Shown piece by piece: positions 5,942-12,920 of a stretch of DNA of 14,849 nt. The position numbers and the translations under genes are program-made. The first letter of the stretch is position 1. Each line of letters opens with the position of its first letter. Source of the DNA: CANKBT01 sp038236005 (lineage in GTDB: Bacteria; Actinomycetota; Actinomycetes; Mycobacteriales; SCTD01); the NCBI GenBank assembly GCA_038236005.1, contig JBBSTI010000084.1, positions 1-14,849 on the forward strand. The letters are read 5' to 3'. The notes under the pieces were generated by a model. It saw nothing but the letters and a program-made list of their open reading frames with translations, did not search any database and had not been told where the DNA came from.

Positions 5942-5947
5942 TAGTGT
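5942..5947 (+). promoter_or_regulatory. -10 element of the SpoIID-SLH gene
   Basis: TAGTGT preceded by T (TTAGTGT) gives a leader of about 30 bases before ATG at 5985. GAGG at 5972-5975 would be the ribosome site. GTGTGACG occurs at 5926-5933 and again at 5944-5951, the second overlapping the -10. Unlike most starts here, this one is not leaderless. Confidence 0.45.
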
Positions 5948-5984
5948 GACGGACCCCTGTGATTCCCAGCCCGAGGTGCCGCAC

Positions 5985-8060
5985 ATGACCGTCCGTTCCC
6001 GCACGTCCTGGGTCGCGCTCGGCGCCCTGCTGACCGCTGGTCTCGCCGGCATCGTCGGCTCGGCGGCGCCCGCCGAGGCTGCCGGTTCTGCTGCGGCCAA
6101 GACCACCGACGAGCTGTATCCGCGGCCTGCCAGCGGGGTCTACCGGCTCGACGGGCACGGCTGGGGCCACGGTCGCGGCATGTCGCAGTACGGCTCGCGC
6201 GGCGCCGCCCAGCTCGGCAAGAACGCGGACGAGATCACCTCGACCTACTACCCGAACACCCAGAAGGGATCGGCGCCCAACACCCCGATCCGGGTGCTGA
6301 TCGACACCGACGACGAGGTCGACACCAAGGTCGAGCCGCAGGAAGGGCTGTTCTGGGAGGACCAGGCCTCCGGCGTGAAGGTCGGGCTGCCGGTCGGGCC
6401 GACCGCCTGGCGCACCGTGGCCACCGACGGCGTGCTGCTGCTGCAGAGCACCGAGGACGGCAGCGTGTGGACGACTCAGGCGGTCCCGGGCGGGGCGACG
6501 ACCTTTCAGGGACCGACCCGTTTCTATCGGGCCGGTCAGACCGTGCGCGTCGACCTGCCGGGCAACATCTGGCGCGACTACCGCGGGTCGGTCTTCTCCG
6601 TGCGCACCGCGCAGGCCAACCTCGCGACCGTCGTGCACCTGTCGCTCGAGGACTACCTGCGGGGCGTCGTGCCGCGCGAGTCGCCCGCCTCCTGGGAGCC
6701 CGAGGCGCTGAAGGCTCAGGCCATCGCCGCGCGCAGCTACAGCGTCAACAAGCGGGACCGGGTCAACGGTTCCGGCAACGCCGACATCTGCGACACCACC
6801 GCCTGCCAGGTGTTCGGTGGCACCCGCGTCAAGGCGGCCAACGGCACGGTCACCGAGCTGGAGCCGGCCAGCACCAACACCGCCGTCGCGGCCACTGCCG
6901 GTGTCGTACGCACCTACAACGGCAAGGCGATCCTCGCTGAGTTCAGCAGCAGCAACGGCGGGTTCTCCGTCGACGGCGGCACCCCCTACATGGTGGCCAA
7001 GGCCGACCCGTGGGACGCGGTCTCGAACAGCAGCGTCACCAGCTGGGTGGCCAACCTGCCGGTCAGCGTGCTGGAGCAGCGCTATCCGGAGCTCGGCTAC
7101 CTGACCGGGCTGCGCATCACCTCCCGCGACGGCAACGGCGAGTGGGGCGGCCGGGTCGGCACCGTCGTGCTCGAGGGGATCAAGGACGGTGCGCTGACCC
7201 AGGTCGCCAGCTCGGGGCGCGAGGTCTACCTCGCCCGCACCTGGCCGGCGGTCAAGGACGGGCTCAAGCACCAGTGGTGGAAGCCGCGGGCGCAGGCGCC
7301 TGCCCCGACCCCGACCCCGACCCCGGACCCCACGCCCGCGCCGGACCCGACGCCGACGCCGGACCCCACACCCGCGCCGGACCCCACCCCGCCGGGACGG
7401 CTCGACCCGTTGGTCCGGTCCACCGACCTGGCGTGCCCGCCCGGCGCGGTCCTGTCCGCCGGCTTCGCCGACGTGCCGGCCAGCAGCGTGCACGCCGGCT
7501 CGATCGACTGTCTGGTCTGGTGGGGCGTGGCCCAGGGGCGCAGCAGCACCTCGTACGCCCCGGCCGGGACCGTGACCCGGGCCCAGATGGCGACGTTCGT
7601 CGCCAACACGATCACCCAGTCCGGTGGCACGCTGCCGGCCCCGAGCAAGGACTGGTTCGGCGACGACGCCGGCAGCCGCCACCAGGGCAACATCAACGCC
7701 CTGCGCGAGGCCGGCATCGTCGGCGGGCGCGCCGACGGCAGCTATGGCCCGGACGCGCCGGTCTCCCGCGAGGCGATGGCGGCGTTCCTGGCCCGCGCCG
7801 TCGCCTACCGCACCGGCGCACCGCTGTCGGTGCGTGGCGACTACTTCGCCGACGACGCGGCCAGCGTGCACCAGGCCGACATCAACCGGATCGCTGGAGC
7901 GGGGATCACCGCCGGCAGCAAGGGTCGCTACGGTCCCGGCCAGGTGGTCACCCGCGATCAGATGGGCAGCTTCCTGGCTCGTACGCTCGACCTGTTCGTC
8001 GCCGGCGGTCAGGCCGAGCAGGTGCCGCCGAGCACCCGACCGGCGCCGCTCCCTGCCTGA
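5985..8060 (+). CDS. Secreted SpoIID/LytB-domain protein with Pro-Thr linker and three SLH repeats
   Basis: A 691-residue exported protein. Residues 1-32 form a signal peptide (basic start, hydrophobic core, cleavage near AEA). GHGWGHGRGMSQYG and a SpoIID domain follow, with LEDYLRGVVPRESPASW, EALKAQAIAARSYSV and CDTTACQVFGG. In SpoIID the glutamate of the EMP-like motif is catalytic for cutting stripped glycan strands; here it is E232 in PRES. A Pro-Thr/Asp linker spans about 440-469. Three SLH repeats end the protein, at about 488-545, 556-606 and 619-668 (FADV, WFGDD, YFADD starts). SLH repeats bind secondary wall glycans, often pyruvylated, so the enzyme would be held at the surface. ATG 5985 has the signal peptide directly behind it and GAGG upstream. 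It leads a run of glycosyltransferase genes. This actinomycete is not shown to sporulate; wall remodelling is the likely role. Confidence 0.9.
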   Translation: MTVRSRTSWVALGALLTAGLAGIVGSAAPAEAAGSAAAKTTDELYPRPASGVYRLDGHGWGHGRGMSQYGSRGAAQLGKNADEITSTYYPNTQKGSAPNTPIRVLIDTDDEVDTKVEPQEGLFWEDQASGVKVGLPVGPTAWRTVATDGVLLLQSTEDGSVWTTQAVPGGATTFQGPTRFYRAGQTVRVDLPGNIWRDYRGSVFSVRTAQANLATVVHLSLEDYLRGVVPRESPASWEPEALKAQAIAARSYSVNKRDRVNGSGNADICDTTACQVFGGTRVKAANGTVTELEPASTNTAVAATAGVVRTYNGKAILAEFSSSNGGFSVDGGTPYMVAKADPWDAVSNSSVTSWVANLPVSVLEQRYPELGYLTGLRITSRDGNGEWGGRVGTVVLEGIKDGALTQVASSGREVYLARTWPAVKDGLKHQWWKPRAQAPAPTPTPTPDPTPAPDPTPTPDPTPAPDPTPPGRLDPLVRSTDLACPPGAVLSAGFADVPASSVHAGSIDCLVWWGVAQGRSSTSYAPAGTVTRAQMATFVANTITQSGGTLPAPSKDWFGDDAGSRHQGNINALREAGIVGGRADGSYGPDAPVSREAMAAFLARAVAYRTGAPLSVRGDYFADDAASVHQADINRIAGAGITAGSKGRYGPGQVVTRDQMGSFLARTLDLFVAGGQAEQVPPSTRPAPLPA
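7302..7390 (+). repeat. Imperfect Pro-Thr/Pro-Asp coding repeat
   Basis: Repeated PTPTP, DPTPAP and DPTPTP units form a flexible linker between the SpoIID and SLH parts. The DNA repeat is C-rich with 6- and 12-bp periods. Confidence 0.85.
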
Positions 8061-9117
8061 GCCGCGGATCGCCTTCCTGCTCGAGCAGTGCCTGGCGCCG
8101 GTCCCTGGCGGCACCGGGCGCTACAGCCGCGAGCTGTCCCAGGCGCTGGCGCGCACCGGTCCGGTCGACGGCGTGGTCGCTCTCCACCGGGACATCACGG
8201 CCGCGCACGTCCCGGGTGTGCGAGGACCACGCCGCCTCCCGCTGGGTCATCGCGCCCTGACCGCCGCGTGGGAGCGTGGGACCGGGCCCGGGGTGGGGGG
8301 CGACCGCGAAAGCGTCGTGCTGGCCCCGACCCCGCTCGCACCTCCCCGTCGAGGTCGGCGGCTCGTGGTCGTCGTGCACGACGCCGTGCCGTTCACCCAT
8401 CCGTCGACGCTGACCCCGCGCGGGGTCGCCTGGCACCGACGGGCCATCGCCCGCGCGGCCGACGAGGCCGACCTGGTGCTGGTGCCGACCGCTGCCGTCG
8501 CGGACGAGCTGGCGCAACACCTGGAGCTGCCGCGCGTCCTGGTGGTCGGGGAGGGGGTGAGCGCCGACCTGGCAGTCCCGCCGGACGCCGACGGGCGCGC
8601 GGTCGCGCTCGACCTGCCCGAACGCTTCCTGCTCGTGGTCGCGACCCTGGAGCCGCGCAAGGGGCTGTCCGAGCTGGTCGCGGCCCTGCCGCACGCCACC
8701 GACCTGCCGCTGCTGGTGGTCGGTCAGCGCGGCTGGGGCCACGTGCCGCTGGCGGGTGACCAGGTGCGGCTGCTCGGTCGGGTGCCGGACGCGGACCTCG
8801 CTGTGCTGCTGCACCGGGCCGAGGCGCTGGTGGTGCCGAGCCGGTCCGAAGGGTTCGGCCTGCCGCTGCTGGAGGGCATGGCGGCCGGGGTGCCGGTGCT
8901 GACCAGCGACGCGCCGGCCCTGGTCGAGGTGGCCGGTGGGGCTGCGCTGGCCGTCCCCCTGGACGACCTGGTCGACGGGCTGCGGACGATCCTCACCGAC
9001 GAGGTGCTGCGCGCCCGGCTCCGGAGCGACGGCCCCGTGCGGGCGGCCGGGTTCACCTGGGACGACGCCGCCGCGCGCGTTCGGCAGCTGATGGACGATC
9101 TGCAGGACACTCCGTAA
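8053..9117 (+). CDS. GT4-family glycosyltransferase (first of two), start uncertain
   Basis: A GT-B fold glycosyltransferase of about 354 residues. The N-terminal domain opens with PRIAFLLEQCLAPVPGGTGRYSREL, contains VVVVHDAVPF, and joins a second domain with LLVVATLEPRKG and SRSEGFGLPLLEGMAAGVPV. The last is the retaining EX7E motif, E266 and E274 counted from 8053. It resembles mannosyl- or rhamnosyltransferases of polysaccharide loci. No in-frame ATG, GTG or TTG lies close before the conserved start. The nearest candidate is CTG at 8053, overlapping the TGA of the SpoIID gene (8058-8060). The first in-frame GTG downstream would remove the conserved GGTGRYSREL loop. Translation is probably coupled to the gene before it. 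Ends at TAA, 9115-9117. Sugar and acceptor cannot be told. Confidence 0.85.
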   Translation: MPEPRIAFLLEQCLAPVPGGTGRYSRELSQALARTGPVDGVVALHRDITAAHVPGVRGPRRLPLGHRALTAAWERGTGPGVGGDRESVVLAPTPLAPPRRGRRLVVVVHDAVPFTHPSTLTPRGVAWHRRAIARAADEADLVLVPTAAVADELAQHLELPRVLVVGEGVSADLAVPPDADGRAVALDLPERFLLVVATLEPRKGLSELVAALPHATDLPLLVVGQRGWGHVPLAGDQVRLLGRVPDADLAVLLHRAEALVVPSRSEGFGLPLLEGMAAGVPVLTSDAPALVEVAGGAALAVPLDDLVDGLRTILTDEVLRARLRSDGPVRAAGFTWDDAAARVRQLMDDLQDTP

Positions 9118-9122
9118 GACTC

Positions 9123-10310
9123 GTGGCGGGACCCTTGAGAGGACTAAGGTCACACCGTGCCCCGGGACCTCTGCTGACCGCGCCCCGCGTCCTGGTCGAC
9201 GCCACCGCCGTGCCGACCGACCGCGGCGGCGTCGGGCGCTACGTCGACAACCTGGTCGGTGCCCTCGCCCGCACCGACACGCCGCTCGCGATCGTCTGCC
9301 AACGCGCCGACGCCGAGCGCTACGGCCGGCTCGCCCCGGAGGCCCGCGTCGTCCCGGCCCCGGCGGCGGTCTCGCACCGTCCGCCGCGCCTGGCCTGGGA
9401 GCAGACCGGGCTGCCGATGGTGGCCGGGCAGGTGGAGGCCGAGGTCATCCACTCCCCGCACTACACGATGCCGCTGCGCGGGGGTCGGCCGGTCGTCGTC
9501 ACGCTGCACGACGCGACCTTCTTCACCGAGCCCGACATGCACACCACCGTCAAGGGAACCTTCTTCCGCTCGGCGACCAAGACCGCGCTGCGTCGCGCCA
9601 CCCGCTGCATCGTGCCGAGCGAGGCGACCAGGAACGAGCTCGTCCGGGTCGCCGATGCCGACGAGGCCACCGTCGACGTCGCGCTGCACGGGGTCGAGGG
9701 TGCCGCGTTCCACCCGCCGCCGGAGGCGGAGAAGGAGCGCGTACGCGCCCGCCTCGGCCTGGCCGGCCGCGACTACGTCGCGTTCCTGTCCACGCTGGAG
9801 CCGCGCAAGAACGTGCCGGGCCTGATCCGCGGGTGGGTGCAGGCGTGCGAGGGCCGCGAGGACCCGCCGACGCTGGTGCTCGCCGGCGGCGCCGGCTGGG
9901 ACGACACGATCGACGTCGCCGTCGCCGAGGTGCCGAGCCACCTGCGGGTCGTGCGTCCCGGCTACCTGCGGCTGGCCGACCTGCCGGGTTTTCTCGGCGG
10001 TGCGCTGCTGGTCGCCTACCCGTCCTTCGGCGAGGGCTTCGGCCTGCCGGTGCTCGAGGCGATGGCCTGCGGCGCCCCGGTGCTGACGACTCGGCGCCTC
10101 GCGCTGCCCGAGGTCGGGGGCGACGCGGTCGCCTACACCGAGCCCGACCCGGCCTCGATCGGGACGGCGATGTCGGCGCTGCTGGACGACCCGGTCCGGC
10201 GCGCCGAGCTGGCCGACGCCGGCTATGCCCGCAGCCTGGACTTCACCTGGGACGCCTGCGCCCAGAAGCACGTCGAGACCTACGCGCGGGCGGCCGCAGC
10301 GGCGTCGTGA
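9123..10310 (+). CDS. GT4-family glycosyltransferase (second), 5' end uncertain
   Basis: A GT-B glycosyltransferase of up to 395 residues. Conserved stretches are VLVDATAVPTDRGGVGRYVDN, VIHSPHYTMPL, VVTLHDATFF, FLSTLEPRKNVPGLI and SFGEGFGLPVLEAMACGAPV. The EX7E pair is E304 and E312, counted from GTG 9123. HDATFF and LEPRKN are typical of mannosyltransferases in surface-glycan loci. The best start signal is TAAGGT plus six bases before GTG at 9157, but that GTG is out of frame and meets TGA after six codons. The in-frame GTG at 9123 lies upstream of that -10 and gives an unconvincing N-terminus. One missing base between 9157 and about 9175 would reconcile them. The stop overlaps the next start as GTGA. 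Confidence 0.85.
   Translation: MAGPLRGLRSHRAPGPLLTAPRVLVDATAVPTDRGGVGRYVDNLVGALARTDTPLAIVCQRADAERYGRLAPEARVVPAPAAVSHRPPRLAWEQTGLPMVAGQVEAEVIHSPHYTMPLRGGRPVVVTLHDATFFTEPDMHTTVKGTFFRSATKTALRRATRCIVPSEATRNELVRVADADEATVDVALHGVEGAAFHPPPEAEKERVRARLGLAGRDYVAFLSTLEPRKNVPGLIRGWVQACEGREDPPTLVLAGGAGWDDTIDVAVAEVPSHLRVVRPGYLRLADLPGFLGGALLVAYPSFGEGFGLPVLEAMACGAPVLTTRRLALPEVGGDAVAYTEPDPASIGTAMSALLDDPVRRAELADAGYARSLDFTWDACAQKHVETYARAAAAAS
9145..9150 (+). promoter_or_regulatory. -10 element, leaderless-type, before the second GT4
   Basis: TAAGGT, then six bases, then GTG at 9157, the same spacing as at other genes here. The GTG opens a six-codon frame ending at TGA rather than the GT4 frame. An internal promoter would uncouple the downstream genes from the SpoIID gene. 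Confidence 0.5.
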
Positions 10311-10348
10311 GCGCCGTGAACGCAGAGGGTGTCGTGAGCGCCGTGAAC
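10304..10348 (+). repeat. 18-bp direct repeat at the GT4/GT2 junction
   Basis: GTCGTGAGCGCCGTGAAC occurs at 10304-10321 and 10331-10348, 27 bases apart, so in the same frame. The first copy contains the GTGA stop/start overlap; the second gives another in-frame GTG. The N-terminus of the GT2 repeats VSAVN as a result. Confidence 0.9.
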
Positions 10349-11287
10349 CCAGACGCGAACGCAGACGGTGGCGTGCGTCCTGCCCGGGTGCGCCTCGTGG
10401 TCGTCACCTACAACCCCGGGGACGAGCTGGCGGCGTTCCTGTCCAGCCTGCGGACGGCGACCACCCAGGCGTACGAGGTGGTGCTCGCCGACAACGGGAG
10501 CACCGACGGCGTGCCCCAGGCAGCGGCTGACGGGCACGACCCGGCCGTGACCCTGCTGGAGACCGGCGGCAACCTGGGCTACGGCAAGGCGGCGAACCTG
10601 GGCGCGAGCGGCGCGGCCACCGACTGGGTCGTGGTCGCGAACCCCGACGTGCGGTGGCGGCCGGGCGCGCTGGACGCCCTGCTCGAGGCGGGGGCGCGCT
10701 GGCCGGGGGCCGGCTGCCTCGGGCCGGCGATCGTCACCGGCGGCACGACCGGCGCGGAGCAGCTCTATCCCTCCGCCCGCGCCTTCCCGACGCTCGGCCG
10801 CGGCACCGGGCACGCCCTGGCGGGCTGGTGGTGGCCGGGCAACCCGTGGACCCGCTCCTACCGCGCCGAGGCCGGGGCGCCGGTCGAGGGGACCGTCGGC
10901 TGGCTGTCCGGCTCGCTCATGCTGCTGCGCCGCGAGGCCTTCACCGCGGTCGGCGGGTTCGACCCGACCTACTTCATGTTCTGCGAGGACATGGACCTGT
11001 GCCGACGGCTCGGCGAGGCCGGCTGGACCAACGTCTACGTCCCGACGGCCGTGGTCGAGCACACCGGGGGACACTCCTACCAGCACGACCCGCGACCGAT
11101 GCGGAAGGCGCATCATCGATCGCTGTATACCTACCTCTCCCGGCAATATCCCCGTCCGTGGCAGGCTCCTCTGCGCGGCGCCCTGGCCGCAGGCCTGGCC
11201 GCCCGCTACCTGCTCGCCGCCCGGGTCCCGGCCGCCGGTGAAGGCGCCGCACCGACCCGCACCGCCGACCTGCTGGAGGACTCGTGA
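10307..11287 (+). CDS. GT2-family glycosyltransferase, WbbL-like (rhamnosyltransferase type)
   Basis: A 326-residue GT-A enzyme. It has VRLVVVTYNPGDEL, VLADNGSTDG and GGNLGYGKAANLGA. NPDVRW follows with N112, P113 and D114 (the DxD-equivalent). GWLSGSLMLLRREAF and GGFDPTYFMFCEDMDLCRRL come next, with the E227-D228 pair. This pattern is that of WbbL, which adds rhamnose to a lipid-linked GlcNAc in mycobacterial wall linker synthesis. In mycobacteria wbbL also lies next to the mannose-1-phosphate guanylyltransferase gene, as here. Rhamnose as donor is likely but not proven. GTG 10307 overlaps the GT4 stop; a second in-frame GTG at 10334 comes from an 18-bp duplication, and the residues before about 27 are not conserved. 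The next gene also starts by GTGA overlap. Confidence 0.87.
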   Translation: MSAVNAEGVVSAVNPDANADGGVRPARVRLVVVTYNPGDELAAFLSSLRTATTQAYEVVLADNGSTDGVPQAAADGHDPAVTLLETGGNLGYGKAANLGASGAATDWVVVANPDVRWRPGALDALLEAGARWPGAGCLGPAIVTGGTTGAEQLYPSARAFPTLGRGTGHALAGWWWPGNPWTRSYRAEAGAPVEGTVGWLSGSLMLLRREAFTAVGGFDPTYFMFCEDMDLCRRLGEAGWTNVYVPTAVVEHTGGHSYQHDPRPMRKAHHRSLYTYLSRQYPRPWQAPLRGALAAGLAARYLLAARVPAAGEGAAPTRTADLLEDS

Positions 11288-12336
11288 GGCACGCCCTGAT
11301 CCTGGCCGGTGGCAGCGGCACCCGGCTCTGGCCCTACTCCACCAAGGACGTCCCGAAGCAGCTCGTCCCGCTGCTGGCCGGCCGGTCGCTGCTGGACGTC
11401 GCGGTCGAGCGGGCCACGGCCGTCGTGCCTGCCGAACGGGTCTGGCTCGGCGCCGGCGAGGGTCTGCGCGAGGCGGTCCAGGCGGTCGCCGGGCTGCACC
11501 CCGACCGACTGATCATCGAGCCGTCCGGTCGCGACACGCTGCCCGCCGTCGCGCTCGGCTGCGCCACCATCGCCGCCGCCGACCCGGACGCGGTCGTCGC
11601 GGTGCTCACCGCCGACCACCTCATCGAGCCGCTGGCCGACTTCGCCGCGACGCTCGAGGCGGCGTACGCCCTGGCCGAGGCCCGCGCCGACGCCCTGGTG
11701 ACCTTCGGCGTCGTTCCGGACCACCCGGCGACCGGGTTCGGCTACCTGGAGCTGCGCGAGGAGATCTCCGGGGCCGCCCGTCGGGTCGTGCGCTTCCGGG
11801 AGAAGCCGGACCTGCAGAGCGCGCAGCAGTTCGTCGCAGACGGGTCGCTCTGGAACTCCGGGATGTTCGTCTGGCGCGCGTCCGCCCTGCTGGCTGCGGT
11901 CCGGGACTTCGCGCCGCAGACCGCCGAGCTGGTCGACCGGGTCGTGGCCGGTGACGCCGCGGCCTGGGACGACATCGAGCGGCAGAGCGTCGACTACGGC
12001 GTGATGGAGCCGGCCTCGCAGTCGGACGCGTTCGTGGTGGCCGCGCTCCCGCTCGCCGCCCGGTGGACCGACGTCGGGTCCTGGACGGCGTACGGCGACG
12101 CGCTCGGTCGTGACGCCGACGGCAACGCGGTCGGCGGCGACACGGTCCTGCTGTCCGGCACCCGTGACTGCGTGGTCGCGTCGTCGCAGGACGGTCATCT
12201 GGTCGCGCTGGTCGGCTGCGAGGGCCTCGTCGTGGTGCACACTGCCTCCGCCACCATGGTGGTGCCCGCCGACCAGGCGCAGCGCGTCAAAGAGCTGCAC
12301 GGACTCGTCAACGCCCAGCACCCGCACCTCGCCTGA
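11284..12336 (+). CDS. manC: Mannose-1-phosphate guanylyltransferase
   Basis: A 350-residue nucleotidyltransferase that makes GDP-mannose from GTP and mannose-1-phosphate in the cytoplasm. The signature loop LILAGGSGTRLWPYS is followed by KDVPKQ with the substrate-binding lysine. Further family motifs are IIEPSGRDTLPA, LTADHLI, RFREKPD, LWNSGMFVW, SVDYGVME and WTDVGSW. It lacks the C-terminal isomerase domain of the long bifunctional type, as in mycobacterial ManB/ManC-like enzymes (Rv3264c is called manB). GTG 11284 overlaps the GT2 stop as GTGA, so the two are translationally coupled. It probably supplies donor sugar for the GT4 genes and the DPM-like GT2 nearby. No missing residues seen. 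Confidence 0.94.
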   Translation: MRHALILAGGSGTRLWPYSTKDVPKQLVPLLAGRSLLDVAVERATAVVPAERVWLGAGEGLREAVQAVAGLHPDRLIIEPSGRDTLPAVALGCATIAAADPDAVVAVLTADHLIEPLADFAATLEAAYALAEARADALVTFGVVPDHPATGFGYLELREEISGAARRVVRFREKPDLQSAQQFVADGSLWNSGMFVWRASALLAAVRDFAPQTAELVDRVVAGDAAAWDDIERQSVDYGVMEPASQSDAFVVAALPLAARWTDVGSWTAYGDALGRDADGNAVGGDTVLLSGTRDCVVASSQDGHLVALVGCEGLVVVHTASATMVVPADQAQRVKELHGLVNAQHPHLA

Positions 12337-12347
12337 CAAGGACCCCC
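12337..12347 (+). promoter_or_regulatory. Shine-Dalgarno of the DUF4190-type gene
   Basis: AAGGA about six bases before ATG at 12348. It lies in the 11-base gap after the guanylyltransferase, so the two genes are probably cotranscribed. Confidence 0.6.
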
Positions 12348-12884
12348 ATGACCGACCCGTACGACCCCGCCAACCGCCCGCCGCCCAAGCTGGACAAGCG
12401 GCCGCAGACGGGCCCTGCCTCCGGGTACGAGCCCCCGCCCGGTTATGGCCCGCCGAGCGGGTATGACCAGCAGCCCCCGTCCTACGGTGCGCCGGCCGGC
12501 TACCAGGGCCAGCCCCCGCCCGGTGGCTACGGCGCGCAGAAGAAGAACGGGTTCGGCGTTGCGGCCCTGGTGCTCGGTGTCTTGTCCCTGGTCTTCTTCT
12601 GGACCGGGATCGGGGGGCTGGTCTTCGGCGGGCTGGCCCTGGCCTTCGGCATCCTCGGACGCAGACGGGTCAGCCGCCAGCAGGCCGACAACGGCGGGGT
12701 CGCGCTGGCCGGGCTGATCACCGGGGCGCTGGGCCTGCTGCTCGGCCTGGTCATCGTGATCGTGGCGATCGTCGTCTTCGCCCGCGGGGACTTCTCCTCT
12801 CTGACGGAGTGCTCGAACGCTGCGACGACCCAGGCCGATCTGGACCAGTGCGCCCAGGACTTCGGCAACAGCTTCAGCAACTAG
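12348..12884 (+). CDS. DUF4190-type small membrane protein with Pro/Gly/Tyr-rich N-terminus
   Basis: A 178-residue protein. Residues 1-65 are rich in Pro, Gly, Tyr and Gln (PPPGYGPPSGYD type). Two long hydrophobic segments follow at about 67-98 and 116-145, split by a basic loop (GRRRVSRQQADNGG). This AxxxLGxLSLV...G..LA..G..GRR...LAG...G pattern is that of DUF4190 proteins, frequent in actinomycetes and without known function. The C-terminus has two cysteines (SLTECSNAATTQADLDQC) and would lie outside the membrane on the same side as the N-terminus. It follows the guanylyltransferase by 11 bases. A role in the envelope is suggested only by position. Confidence 0.82.
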   Translation: MTDPYDPANRPPPKLDKRPQTGPASGYEPPPGYGPPSGYDQQPPSYGAPAGYQGQPPPGGYGAQKKNGFGVAALVLGVLSLVFFWTGIGGLVFGGLALAFGILGRRRVSRQQADNGGVALAGLITGALGLLLGLVIVIVAIVVFARGDFSSLTECSNAATTQADLDQCAQDFGNSFSN

Positions 12885-12920
12885 CCGCACAAGACAGGAC
12901 CGACGCGTGACCGCAGCATC

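Noticed and set aside
7302..7390. C-rich periodic repeat considered as CRISPR-like or as a structured element
   Set aside because: The repeats are in frame, encode a Pro-Thr linker and lack spacers.
5424..8114. Very long open frame on the minus strand opposite vapC and the SpoIID gene
   Set aside because: It is a GC-content shadow: low-complexity Arg/Gly/Val composition with no family motif, opposite a gene with clear domains.
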